The position numbers and the translations under genes were made by a program. Below, piece after piece: positions 44,479 through 55,879 of a stretch of DNA of 64,000 nucleotides. The stretch is taken from assembly GCA_012274445.1 (NCBI GenBank), contig JAAROD010000095.1, forward strand, positions 434,001-498,000. Reading direction: 5' to 3'. The notes below the pieces were generated by a model. The model was not told the origin of the DNA. It worked only from the letters and a program-made list of their open reading frames with translations, and made no database searches. Within the stretch, counting starts at the first letter, position 1. Every line of letters begins with the position of its first letter. Source of the DNA: Sclerotiophoma versabilis. Its lineage: Eukaryota > Ascomycota > Dothideomycetes > Pleosporales > Didymellaceae.

Positions 44479-45000
44479 TCACTGAAGGAGGCGCATCGAG
44501 TTGGTGATGACCGTTTTCTTGTTTTGCGGGAGCAGAGATCTGCGTGGTGACGGTGCCACAATCTCACAACACCGGCATGCCTCGTCCGTGGGGATGGGGC
44601 TGAGGAAGGAAGCAGGTCGTGACGAGAGGACGAAAAAGCAACAACGCTTCCCATAGCGTGTATACAGATCAAGCGCAAGCTCCGAAGCCTCTGCCGTGGC
44701 GCTCTGCAGCTTACCGGGGTGAGTGATACAGATCGCACCGGTACCACAGCTGGCCACGGGGAAAACGAAAGTGAGGTGCATGTCTTCGAGTCGTTCTCCT
44801 TTAGTAAACATTTGCTTTTTCGCGCCTTGGGCTGAACGATCGAGAAGGGCAATTCCAGCGGGCGCGTGTCCCAACATGTGGCTTGCGTAAGTGGTTTTGG
44901 TAGCGGGAAGAAATGCTTTTTGCTGTTCCCCCGGTCGTGCAACCGCATCCTTCGTTCGCTGATCGAACGATACTCCGTATGTCTTGCTTTTTAACGGCAC
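44479..45000 (-). CDS. Doubtful ORF, 173 codons
   Basis: An isolated ORF starting MPLKSKTYGVSFDQRTKDAV with moderately protein-like composition (DMHLTFVFPVASCGTGAICI). A second, longer frame overlaps it (44382-44948), which weakens both. No domain, signal peptide or neighbour supports it. It is listed only because nothing else explains this stretch. Confidence 0.12.
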   Translation of the reverse strand: MPLKSKTYGVSFDQRTKDAVARPGEQQKAFLPATKTTYASHMLGHAPAGIALLDRSAQGAKKQMFTKGERLEDMHLTFVFPVASCGTGAICITHPGKLQSATAEASELALDLYTRYGKRCCFFVLSSRPASFLSPIPTDEACRCCEIVAPSPRRSLLPQNKKTVITNSMRLLQ

Positions 45001-45900
45001 GGGTGGTTCAGATTATAGACGAGCATGCTAATCTGAACGTCTTTGTTGAACTGCATTTCTTATTGTGATACGTACGATAGCAGCATGAATCGCAGTTGCA
45101 TTGGGCTGCCTCAGAATTTATTGAGAAGGGCGATCTGGACACTTATGGCCTCTCACGGCGCAGGCTCGGGACGTGAGCTGGCCCCTCGGGATTGAAGCGT
45201 TGGTCATGATCTCAGACACTGAGTGCTTTGCTGAGGCGCGCCGACAAAGAGACCTTTCGCGCTCAGTGAGCTCACAGACGCCACATGCAGTCTCATTACA
45301 ATGTTTCATCTTGTGTTGACTGTTCGAAGCGAGTCTGTGGCCGACGAGCGGAGCTGCTGGTAAGAATGACTAGGAAGAAACAATCGTTGTACGGCATCGT
45401 TCGGCGCGCTGTATCGAGCAACCCCACAGAAAGCCCATGTCGACTCTGTACGTTAGAATGGCTTACTTGCTCTCGAAATTGATGCACTGTGAGGGTGGAG
45501 TATTGATCAGACCATACTAGAAATTTGACGCAACTTCACTGACTGGACAGGAGTGCAGCCCACCTTTGCAGTTCCACCTTCGCTGAACTTGAGCTGCAAG
45601 AGCCTGTGTTGCTGACGTGAAAATCTTGCAGAGATCAAGGAAGGTTGTAGATCATGTCAGTACTTTGCTTCGCTTCAGGAAGGTGGAGCCAACTCGATGC
45701 ACCGGCTTCTGACTGCGCAACAACTGCCGGTGTCTGTTGGGTGTTATGGCGAAACTGCGATGATCGATTCGAGGAGTCGCACTGCTCTCCTTACTGTCAC
45801 AGCACCTAGAAATTGCATCGCCTTATCCAGTCGAATCAGACCACAAATGATGAAGTGTAGACCGTATCCTTGCCTTGAAGCCTACCAAGCACATCGGCCA

Positions 45901-45930
45901 GTGAGGGTGGGCACGCAGTGCCCACCCTCA
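45901..45930. repeat. Perfect hairpin (13-bp arms)
   Basis: TGAGGGTGGGCAC at 45902-45914 is the exact reverse complement of GTGCCCACCCTCA at 45918-45930, separated by GCA. A perfect GC-rich stem this long is unlikely by chance. There is no flanking gene or repeat family to explain it. Confidence 0.9.
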
Positions 45931-46317
45931 TACAACGGAGACGGTGAAGTCCGAAATCATTGCTTGGGCAACTGTTGGCAAAAGAAGTCCATCTCCACAT
46001 CAAGGGTCACATTGTCTAGCATCATATGTCCACATGCATGGCAATACGACGGGAGATGCGCATAACCATAGCGATTTCCATGGAGACTGGCGTCGTGTCA
46101 GTGTTGCCAGGCATGAACCAAGAGTCGCTATTGACGTGGAAAGGAGACACATGCATAGCCAGCTGTTATTGATGCGTGGGCAAGCAGTTCGTAAATGATG
46201 GAGACCTAAGGCAACGGGCCCTAGGCAATGACAGCACGCTATGTGAAGGGGTCAGCATGGATGACCCCCAGTGTTTTTCGATTGCATTGGGTATGCGAAG
46301 CTGCGACGATGCTGAAT

Positions 46318-46370
46318 CTAGCGGTGAAGTTTATGTAAAGATCTCATCAGATCCGCGGTTCACCCGCTAG
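46318..46370. repeat. Imperfect inverted repeat
   Basis: CTAGCGGTGAA (46318-46328) and TTCACCCGCTAG (46359-46370) are reverse complements apart from one inserted C, with a 30-nt spacer. Possibly a structured RNA end or a relic terminal repeat; weak. Confidence 0.45.
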
Positions 46371-46780
46371 ATCAAAACACGCAGTTGCCAGGATATACCT
46401 TGGAGGAAAATCGAGAACATTGATCAGTTGTTTTGACATGTCTAAGCACTGAGTGCTATGCAGTAATTGTACTATGATACACAGGAAGAATAGAAAGCGC
46501 GAGACCAAATAGATGGTGGCGTAAATAGACAGAAGTGTTGAAAAGTGGCCGCGCTATGTAGCGAAAGCCGGAAAATGTTGCGACGCCGGTGTAAATGCTA
46601 GCAATGAACAATAACGTCTCCGAGAACGCCGATTTAAAGGCCGTGATGATGATGTCGATGGCAAAGCACGCCGAACGAACAGATGCCGCCTTGCTGATTC
46701 CAAGTATACATTATTGGCAACTGAGGCTGAGCCAAACAACGCCGGTAGAGATATGACAGTCGAGATGAGCTTTTGAATCG

Positions 46781-47949
46781 TTATGTCGTGATGGTTGTGC
46801 TGGTCGAAGCGTGACACCCTCGCTCGTGGCGCTTCATGTTGCTTCGCACGCTGAAGGCCTTGCCGCATCCTGCCTGAGGGCACTTGTACGGCTTCTCGCC
46901 AGTGTGGCTGTGGCTGTGGATGCGCAGACTACTTGGCCGCGAGAAGGCCTTGTTGCAGGTAGAGCAGATGTATCGGTCCTGAGACTGAGGGAAAGCTGAC
47001 TGGCTAGATGTGCTGATGTAGTGGTGATGTTGCCAGGGGTTGGCGCTAGTGGCCGAGGTGTTAGGCTGAGGCATGGGCAGGGGCATCGTGGGCTGATAGT
47101 TTGAAGGTAGCGGTCGTTGAGTATACATGCCGGCACTGTTGTACGAGTGCTGCTCAGGCGAGTAGAACGAGCTGGCTGACGCGTTGCCTGGAGAAGACTG
47201 GTAGGGCGACTGAGCGTACATTGAGCCGCTGTAGGGAGACATGGAGTGCGATGGAACCGAGTCCCGCTTCATAGCTGACATGGATGATAAGACTTGACGC
47301 TGCTGGTGGGGCTCCATGTTGTTGAGCGATGCACCCATGTAGTAGGCTGCCGAGGCGGCGGAGTGAGTTGAAGCGGAAGAGGGCGACCGTTGGCCGTCAC
47401 CAGCGGCGTCTGGGTGCATTGGTGGTGTGGGAGGAAGTGTCATTCGGGTGTTGCTGGTCACTGTTGGGGCTGCAACATAGGTTGAAGGTTGCTGTGGTCT
47501 CTGCATTGTGACAGTGTTCTGTTGTTGATGATGTTGTTGTTGTTGTGTTTGTCCCAGTTGTGGCGAAGCCGACTGTCTGTGTTGTGATTGTGGGCTCTGC
47601 GCAGCGGCTACTTGGTTTAGTACCAGTGGCAGGGAAGTTTGCAATGGGGGCACTTACCAGTTTCTGAGGCAGGCTTCTCACCGCCGGCAAATTCGAGGAG
47701 ACTGGAAATTGAAGGCAGCGACGGCTTCTGCTCCTCTGCAGGCGGCGATGGCGGTGACTGCGGTCGTTGTCGCTGGTACTGGTACTCAACGTGCTGTGGG
47801 TGTGCGGAGTAGGGAGTAGGCGCAACGGCGGTCGACACGGGGTACGCACGAGGCTGCGATTGCTGATAGTAGGTCGGCTGCGGTGGTTGCTGGAACGCCT
47901 CGCGCTCCCGTACGCTGCCGTGTACCATGCTGGCAAGATGCATTGCCAT
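46781..47949 (-). CDS. C2H2 zinc-finger transcription factor, FlbC-like
   Basis: Two exons, 47949-47658 and 47607-46781, with a 50-nt intron (GTAAGT...TACTAAAC...GTAG), 372 aa. The N-terminal ~300 residues are Gln/Pro/Ser-rich and disordered (typical activation region), with a short conserved-looking PSLPSISSLLEFA. Two C2H2 fingers lie at the C-terminus: YICSTCNKAFSRPSSLRIHS...H and YKCPQAGCGKAFSVRSNMKR...H, joined by the canonical linker TGEKP. This layout, with two fingers at the extreme C-terminus, resembles FlbC-type conidiation regulators, but the assignment rests on memory of the finger sequence. Nuclear regulator by family. Its upstream region is unusually long (no gene for 10 kb) and contains an 18-bp minisatellite. 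Confidence 0.85.
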
Positions 47950-50400
47950 GGAGAAGGTTCAAGTCACGGGGCACAGCAGAGGCTGCGTAACGTTGAGGTA
48001 CTTGGGGGTGCAGTGTGTTGGGGGTGGGTGAGAGTGGTTGGGTGAAGAGTGAGCAGGCGATGACGAGATGGAAAGGCTGGGTGTCATCCACGATAGATAG
48101 AGGGACGGGTAGTGGCAGGTATGGTGCACCAGGACACCGGGCGGCGTGCAGTGCCTATGTAAGAGTAGCGAGCGGTTGGCGAGATTCAGCACGACGCCCG
48201 TTCACGCTGTAGCGTCGTCAGTGGAGAGGCCCGTGGTGACCAAACCGTTGCCAACGAGGTGGGTCAGACAGCGGTCGACCCCAGTCCTGTCAAGTCCCTG
48301 TCGAAATTGCAAGAGCGGTCGACGAGGCGTCGGACCGTTGTGACAAGCAGCCAGTGTCCCAGCACGGCTAGAGGAACGCTGGCAGCCCTGCAACGGCAAT
48401 GCAGATGACGGGTGAATGAGGACTAGGGCAGCGATGCGCACGCCTCCGTAACAATGCCTTGGCCGAGCGATCCGCCCACACGTCCCAGACCAGCCAATCT
48501 GCGCACCACGGGCGACGAGTCGGTTTTGGGCACCTGGCACGGGGGGCGTGGATTACTAGTGAATGGCGCTGCAGGGGTGCCCGGGTGCTGTTCCAGGACA
48601 GGCCGTGATGCACCGCAGATCGACACTGGCAGGAGAAACCTAAGGACAATCTGTCTTACGGGCGCGCTGAGATTCGGTTGCAAGCACCCTGACAGCTGGA
48701 GCCGCTGCACACGCCCGGCGGGGATTGGCAGTGCTGGTGAAGGTCGTGGCTTCCCAGCGGAGCGGATCAACCTGTTCCGGAAGCAGTCACGCACACCCGC
48801 GCCTGCAGACAGTCGATAGTGACACCGCTCTCCAGGCTGCTGTGCGTCGCCGACTGCTGCTGGTGGCCTCTTCGAGCGCTGCGCAAGACGCCTTGGTGCT
48901 GGCGTGGGTGACGACGGTAGGGGTGGTTTGGAGCGGCCCTGCACAGTCCACTCGGACAGAGATCGATCGACAGCAGGCCTGCGAGCAACTGCTGCACGCC
49001 GGGCAGTGGAGATGGCGAGGCAGACGTGAGAGTCAGGCCGGTCACCAGAGTCAGGCCAGTCACCAGAGTCAGGCAGTTACCAGAGTCAGGCCAGTTACCA
49101 GCGTCAGACCAGTCACCAGAGTCAAACCAGTTACCAGAGTCACGACGTGAAAGACCCGGTCCCAGAGTCGGGGTCGATTCGCGTGCTGTACGAGTAGGGC
49201 GCCAGAAAAGCGCCGACAGGCTGCTCCCTTGTCCCTCTCTCAGAGAAAGCGTGCTGGTGCCAGCGCGCGCGAGGACGACAGCGCGGCGAGCAGGGCGTCG
49301 AGACAAGCACGGAATGGCTGACGAGGGATTGAGCAGGGGTGACGGAACGGCAGACGCTGGCCTTCAGAAACGGACAGACATGAGACGAGAGACGAGTGTG
49401 CACGCTTTAAGCACCCCAGCCGGCTGTCCTCTCATATCGCCTGCGCGCAAGCGGGCAAGCAGCTCGCACGGTGCGGTAGAGAGCGAGCGACATTCACTAG
49501 CAGTCATAGTCCCATACCGTCCCGCGAAGGTTTGGTGGGAGAAAAGGTGCGCGATTGGGGAGCGCCCACGGCGGGCAGCCAAACCGGTCTACTGCCCTTC
49601 CCGCGGCCTGCCCCAGCGACCAAACACTGGCGCTGCAGCGCTCACCAAGCCGCGCCCCTGGCCACTCAGACGCCGCCAATATGAAAAGACGTCTGCAGGC
49701 ATTAGAGCGCTCCTGCACTGGTGATGCACATGGCGGCAGCCGCTGGCGAAGCGAGCACGGGATGATGTGACACCAATATCGAGAGGCAGCCCTCAGCCGT
49801 CATCGCGCGCGCTCTCGTATTGTGCTGCAGAGGGCTCCATGGCTGTGATACAGCCGCTGCTGCGACGAGCTGCAGCCCGCTCTTGACTCGCAACGTGCGC
49901 AATCCTATGCCCTTCACCGTCGAGGTGCTGCCGAGTGGAGGCTCTGCTCCATCCAGCACCTCACCGCACCTTTCCTCGCCGGCAACCTCCTTCGCCTAGC
50001 TGCTTTGGCCGCGTCGTCTGCAGCCGTTTCAGCGCAAAGGCAAGCGCGGGAGAGCAGACGGCCGGACAATGTCCTCTTCCAGCAACCATGTCCGCCCCCC
50101 GTACGCGAGGTCCTCACGGTGCCGCGAGGACGGATGGCGGCGTGATCCCATGTCTTGGCCTCGTTTGTCTGTGGAGGATCTTGAAAAAGAGGCGGGTCGA
50201 TCAGTACAAGCGCATGCAGCTAAACCCTGAAGCCACGTTGGCTGCTGTCACCACCTGCTCGCTGTGGCCGGCCTCCCGCCGTCCAACCACAACCTTCACA
50301 GCCCTCTTCCTTTGCCCGGCTTCGAGAAGCTCACCACGTGAGTGCCCTCCCACCATACACATCTTTTCTTAATTTGCACCGATTCGCGCACCATGCCGAT
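47950..50400. other. Long GC-rich upstream region of the C2H2 regulator
   Basis: About 2.4 kb of GC-rich DNA. Long overlapping ORFs on both strands (for example 49026-49724 plus, 48423-48944 minus) are expected from high GC with few stop codons and have Arg/Pro/Ser-biased products, so none is called. A long 5' leader or complex promoter of the regulator is a reasonable reading. A minisatellite is listed separately. Confidence 0.5.
49029..49143. repeat. 18-bp minisatellite, about six units
   Basis: Units begin at 49029, 49047, 49065 (17 bp), 49082, 49100 and 49118, followed by a partial unit at 49136. The consensus is AGAGTCAGGCCAGT(C/T)ACC. Most units read on the minus strand contain TGACTC, the core half of the TGACTCA site bound by Gcn4/CpcA-type bZIPs. 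It is about 1.1 kb upstream of the C2H2 regulator start. Confidence 0.9.
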
Positions 50401-53400
50401 GACGGGACTGCCTCGGGGCCACATCCGCATGCGATGCTCATCAGGGGCAGTCTGCGCATCTACCGAAGGCCCGTCTGCGGCCGCCGCACACCCAGGAGCC
50501 ATCACAGCCATATCTGACCTGGGCTCGACGAATCCACCCAAAACGGCCAAGCAGCTGTCTCACGACATGATTCTGCTCTGTGCTACTCTACCACCACGTG
50601 TCTACGTCCTTCCAGAAAACGCACAAAGCTGTGCAAGCTGAACTTGACCTCAATCAACCAACTGCGTCTTCCTGTCCTGCGGGCACGACATCACGAACAT
50701 GCGAGCGCACGGACGTTGTGGGAGATGAACGGCCAGGGTCTTTGTTGACGGAAAATCTCCCACCTCGGACATGATCACTCGCACGATTCGCAGAGCTTCT
50801 GCCACCACCACCCTAGCACCTGGATCTTGTGCCCGATGTGGGTATCGAATTTACCCGGCTTTCGGAAGGCACTGCTTCCACTGTAGCAAAAGCACTGCAA
50901 CCGTCTTCCAACACCTGCTACCATCTTCCTCCCCGAGATTCAAATGCATTTTGCCAGCTGTTTTAATGAACGTTATGCACTCGTCTCAGTTGTGTGTTTA
51001 GCCGGAGACCTGCATGATCTTCCGGCACAGCACTAAATGAGAACACTTCGTGTTTTGCTAAGCGAGCAAAGACATGCAGGGATACCGCTGCTCTGATCGC
51101 TGCCTGATCCGTCATCCACGGGACAATTCTGCTTCCACAAGTCGTGTTTGTGCCATCCTAGTGATCATCTCGGCCAGTTAATGTTACGAGTCGGCATGGC
51201 AGCGGCATCCCCACCAATATTGCCACCGAGGCTGCTTTTCGTCAGCACGTGTACAGGTCAGATCGGCCCCTAGGTCGTGTCAATTCGCAGAACAGACGCA
51301 TATCGCCGTACTCATACAGCAAGACATCGACCGTGTGCTGGACCATATGAGTGCAGCTGTGGAAACCCAGTAGCGCTATACAGCTGCCAATCGAACTCGA
51401 AAGCGTTGCCAAAGATTAGATGAACGAGAACGCTCACTTGCACTAATACCGGGACGGACAGTAATCTCAACCTAACCTCGTTCCTATTGGCTCTGGTATT
51501 CCATATCCTCTGGCGTTGGTCCTCATCATTCTGGAAGCACGTTCACCGAGTCCAACATCGATCAACCTAGTAATCGTCTCGTCGGCCACCGTCATCATTG
51601 CGGTCAATAACAAGACAGCATCATTGATGATTACGACCGGAGCCTCATCGGTTGTCAATTGTAATCCAGTTGTTGCACAAACTCCCAACTCTCAGGAACT
51701 GCCGGAAGCCTTGTTTCAGTCTTGGGGCGAATATCTAAAACACATGTTCCCCATAGCATGCGATCTAGACGACCAACAGCGAGTCGTCTACCCTGATGGT
51801 ATCTCCGACTTCACTCCGTCATCTAGCAGTTGCCTATCGAGATACCAATGCTGCGCTCCGACTCTGGGCTTGGTCAGAAATGATATTGCTCCGTTGTTTT
51901 GGCGCAATTAGAAACAGCATCGCGACTGTTGCGTGGCATATGCTTTGGTTGCGCAGTTCAAGTGAGGCGGAATGATCTAGCTGGAGTAGCGTTCTGTTCT
52001 GCAGGCAATACCTCGTCAAGAGGCCGTTTTCCCAGCAGAACTATAAGTTCTTCGATACAATAACCGCAGCGGCCGGGATATCCATATCAACCACCACACT
52101 ACCTTACCGCCTCAAGCAATATTCGATTTTTCTACACACAGCATGCTGGTTCGTTCTCTTTGGTAGAAAGAACCCAGTTCGAATCAGCTTTTCTGCGCTT
52201 CGATCCGGAAGTCGGCATTATCAAATCCTCTAACAACAGCGCCGCCATTTGGCCGACACAGCAAGCCTGTAACGCATCATGACCTTGTCTTTGTCCTAAA
52301 ATCTCCGCGATGTGCGCGACTTTCCTCTGAGGGCCCCTGCGCAGCCGTGCGAAGACCATGTGGCTGCTGGGATGGCTTGCAATTTACCCATACTATGCGA
52401 CCGTTCGCGAATCATATGAGGTGAATAGAAATATGCAGCAAAGTCAGCCACCAATGTACCACGAGTTACAAAAGCCATAGGCGCCCACCATCTCGTCTGA
52501 CTGCACGCGGATCTGGAGCCTGGAAGCAATGAAATGGACGAGGCGTATCCTGTTCTGAGAACGCTCGGTCACCTATCACGAAAATGAAGTGGGCTGTAGG
52601 ATCGCCAGGCCCTGGTCCATGTCCGCCATTTTGAGGTTATCCTCCGGAATCACTCCGCCACAACAAGGCCTTGAGAACGGCTGACGCAGATCCATCACAG
52701 TACCTGTCCACCATTAACACCGAGATGTGCTCGGCTGACCACCGACACATTCTGCGGTATCGGGCCAAGTCTCAGATCAACCGAAAAATACGCCTTGGTC
52801 GCTTTGCCTGCTTCATGGTAATATGATCAAAATTGACTCACTGATATGGAACGATCTGCCGGCCGAACGGGTATACCTAGTTCGCCACGATACCCATGTC
52901 TTAGGGACGCGCCATTCTTCCATCTCCAAGGCCGTTGGAGAACTGGTGAACGATGTCACCAATACTCGTAACCAGCGGCTCGCCAGTGTCCTGTTTCAGC
53001 TCCTCTTACAACCCCTAAGATCCACCCATGTGGCAGGAATCAATAGTTCACTGACCCTTCATGGTTCTTGGGCGTCTGAAAACCATCCGGAATGGTCCTG
53101 CAACTCAAACAAATCCTGGGACGATCGTGATTTTCCACCCCTGATGCACCATCCCTTGCAATCTTCGCTCAGATGCATCTCGGTCGCGAAAGCTTACCGA
53201 GCCAAAAGTAAAAGCAGTTTGGCGGTCTCGGCAGGCCGTATCGGTGTACAGCCATGCTTTCATTCTAGCCTTCTCGAGACGTGCGGGCGTCTCCACCCCC
53301 CACCAACGTCCGCGTCGGCCTGCCTCTCCTTCCCTGTCACCGCTGAAAAGGTCAAGCGCCGTCTCCACTATGTGGATGAACGCAACAACGCTCCTTCGCA

Positions 53401-55879
53401 GACATTGGTGCAAGGTCATTCAAGCGCTACCGACACACCTGCCGAAACGCTCAGGGTCTGTCGTCTCGATAAGCTCCCCCGATCTGGATCCTTTTACTCG
53501 TGGATGCAAATCGCAATGTGTTCAGTCCGGAGTACCTACGAGATGGGTATACTTGAAACAATAAACCGACTCGTTGGTCGTGTCTCAAGCACACGCACAT
53601 AGTGTCGAGAGAGCCAATGCTGCCCCCGCTGTGATAGCGAAGGCGCTGGACGCGGGAACACAGGCTACTCGCAGACCCGTCTTATCGTATGACTCCTGCA
53701 GAAGGCCCAACTCTGCCGGGATATTTCCACCATTGAGTTTGAGTGAGCGATCTGACGCTCCTCTGGTACCAAGGGGTACGATCGTCGCCGATCATTACTG
53801 GACCAGGATTTGCCGTTGCACAACGCGATGGATGCTGATTCCTGTCTTTTCTACGCCGGAGTCCTTCAGTCAAAGCACGTGCAGGACAGGTCAAACGCGT
53901 ACGTACCTCGGTGACGACCGAAGTCCAGCGGGTCATCTGGGCGAGACATTGGACTAGCTCATAGCTGTCCTTCAATGTACGACGCGGTCAACTTGGCTTC
54001 TACGATGCAAACGATAGCGCAGATGATAGCATTTCACTTGCTAGAGAATCCACACGAGCATTAGGAACCCAGAGAACTGCGAGTAAGAGGCGGATTTACG
54101 CGCAGATAGTTGTGATCTCGTAGTTTGTTTTGTAGCAAAGCTGCTATGTTGTTCACTGGCGCTGTTCGATCCGCGATTACATCAATCCGGCAGTCCTCCC
54201 GACATCATCTGCACAGCCATCACGAATAGCGGCAAATCTGCGGAAGTGCTTAAGTTTTGGCCTGCATCGATTTGCGCATACCCTTGCAAAGACACCATCA
54301 AGGGACGGAGCTTGCCTCAAGCCTTTCACGGATTTGCACTCGCTAGTTGTCTTTCCGATACTACTGCTGTAGCGAATATTGGTTACCGAACCTCTTTAAC
54401 GCGAGACGATCAAGATGAAGGGGTGACGATGTGGTGGGGCCCAAGACTTCCCACTAAATATCAACACAGTCGTAAGTGGGTGCAGGGCATTACCTGGGTA
54501 TTGGGTCATTTAGGCCTCTCATCTTAAAAGGGCCGTGATGCATCACTGAACGTCTACCCGTTCACAGACGATCCCGTATGCTTGACCTGCACATTATATG
54601 AGCGTTCCAGGTAGGTAATGTGCATAACTCCCTCCGAAGTGGTTCTCAATGCGCAAAATGGGGTTGTGGGGTCTCGAGCTGCAAATGACGCGGATCCGTG
54701 GCAGGTACCGACGATGTCGAACATGGGTTCTTAACACATGACGACATACATACCCAGGGTTGGGCGTTTGGGTAATGGTCGTTGAGAATCATCTACATGA
54801 CGATGCTAAACTTTCAGGGTACAGAAACCTGCGGCCTTGTTCTCACGCAAGAACGACTGATGACGACACTAGTCGCATGAGCATTGCCTTGGAAACCTGC
54901 CAAAATCTCCGTAGGATCAAGGTCTCCCGTTCTGCAAATGAGTAGAACCTCAGATCCGGCAAAGCTCATCTTCATTGACCAGATGTTGCAGCAGCTGTCA
55001 GAAACTCGCATACAGCCCAACCTCCATCTGAAGTTAACATTTATCATATTCTACATGTCAAAGATTATCAAATCTACAGACACAGTATGAATGTGTGCTC
55101 CCCACGAATGACGTTCAATGTAGTATACAACCTGTCGCTTGCATGCATCCTTGATCCCAAAGGCACGCATCCCACATGTCAAAAATCGAGATGAGATGCA
55201 TGGCTGTCCTCCAATACCATTTGCACAAACAACAGCACAACAGGAACATCTGTAATCATCGGCAGATGATCGCTCTCCTAGCGCACACCCCAGACGCTGA
55301 TCGCATGTGCCTGTCTCTCCTTTCGCGAACCAGCGACTGAAGGCTGACACTGCCTTAGTCCATGTCTGTACGTGCCTAAACGGATCCCGGCCCGGCCGCG
55401 CATCGAAGAACCAGCTCACGTAAGAGATCGAATCGGACTATCGAATACACTCACCCGGAAATGCTGTGCAGCTGAATTGCAAAGGAAACTGTGTTCTCAG
55501 CTGGGGTTCTGATGTCCACTGGACGGAAGATCTACCTAAGACGGCGCGGGTGTGAATCGGCTACGGTGTACGCTCACCGTTGTATGCACGGCGATGCAGT
55601 GCACGGTTATACTTACACGTGAGTGACACCACGTGGAGGTCACCTCAGCTCAGGCACAATTTCGGCCTTATGCTCTGTGATCATTGAGTTGTGCATGATG
55701 GTTGTTGACTTTCTCGGACATGTGTGACACCGAGCTGCAAAGTCGGTATGTCTTCCAAGCGCTTGATAGGCGCCCGCTTTGTAAGTGCCGCATGACGGCA
55801 ATGCATCGGCATGTGCGTACTTGAGCCTTATCGCTAAATACTGGCAGTTGGATGCTCGGCATGGGAGGCCATTTTACTC
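50401..55879. other. Gene-poor region
   Basis: About 5.5 kb without a convincing gene. A 131-codon ORF (51516-51911, plus), a 76-codon ORF with a zinc-ribbon-like CARCGY...HCFHC pattern (50771-51001, plus) and a 259-codon ORF (52823-53602, listed separately) were examined. No repeats or RNA genes recognised. Confidence 0.45.
52823..53602 (+). CDS. Doubtful orphan ORF, 259 codons
   Basis: Starts MIKIDSLIWNDLPAERVYLV and is open for 259 codons, long for chance in this composition. The product is Ser/His/Arg-rich with no recognised domain, signal peptide or membrane segment. Only short ORFs compete on other frames. It sits alone in the gene-poor region. It could be a lineage-specific gene, an exon of one, or a relic. 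Function unknown. Confidence 0.25.
   Translation: MIKIDSLIWNDLPAERVYLVRHDTHVLGTRHSSISKAVGELVNDVTNTRNQRLASVLFQLLLQPLRSTHVAGINSSLTLHGSWASENHPEWSCNSNKSWDDRDFPPLMHHPLQSSLRCISVAKAYRAKSKSSLAVSAGRIGVQPCFHSSLLETCGRLHPPPTSASACLSFPVTAEKVKRRLHYVDERNNAPSQTLVQGHSSATDTPAETLRVCRLDKLPRSGSFYSWMQIAMCSVRSTYEMGILETINRLVGRVSSTRT

Larger units (their letters stand above)
39424..46780. other. Long gene-poor region (~7.4 kb)
   Basis: No gene is convincingly supported. Candidates examined: an exon-like open stretch without Met at 40830-41042 (TIHSLIVLAPDIDSEDWIPN), a 158-codon ORF at 41060-41536 and a 173-codon minus ORF at 44479-45000. None has a recognisable domain. Small repeats at 41101 and ~44028, and hairpins at 45901 and 46318, are listed separately. 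No transposon ORF, terminal repeat or strong AT bias was seen. Confidence 0.5.

Noticed and set aside
48423..49724. Several 120-232-codon ORFs on both strands upstream of the C2H2 regulator
   Set aside because: High GC and the 18-bp minisatellite remove stop codons; products are Arg/Pro/Ser-biased and overlap on both strands.
50771..51001. Zinc-ribbon-like CARCGY...HCFHC pattern in a 76-codon ORF
   Set aside because: Very short ORF in a gene-poor block with no other support; the Cys pattern alone is weak evidence.
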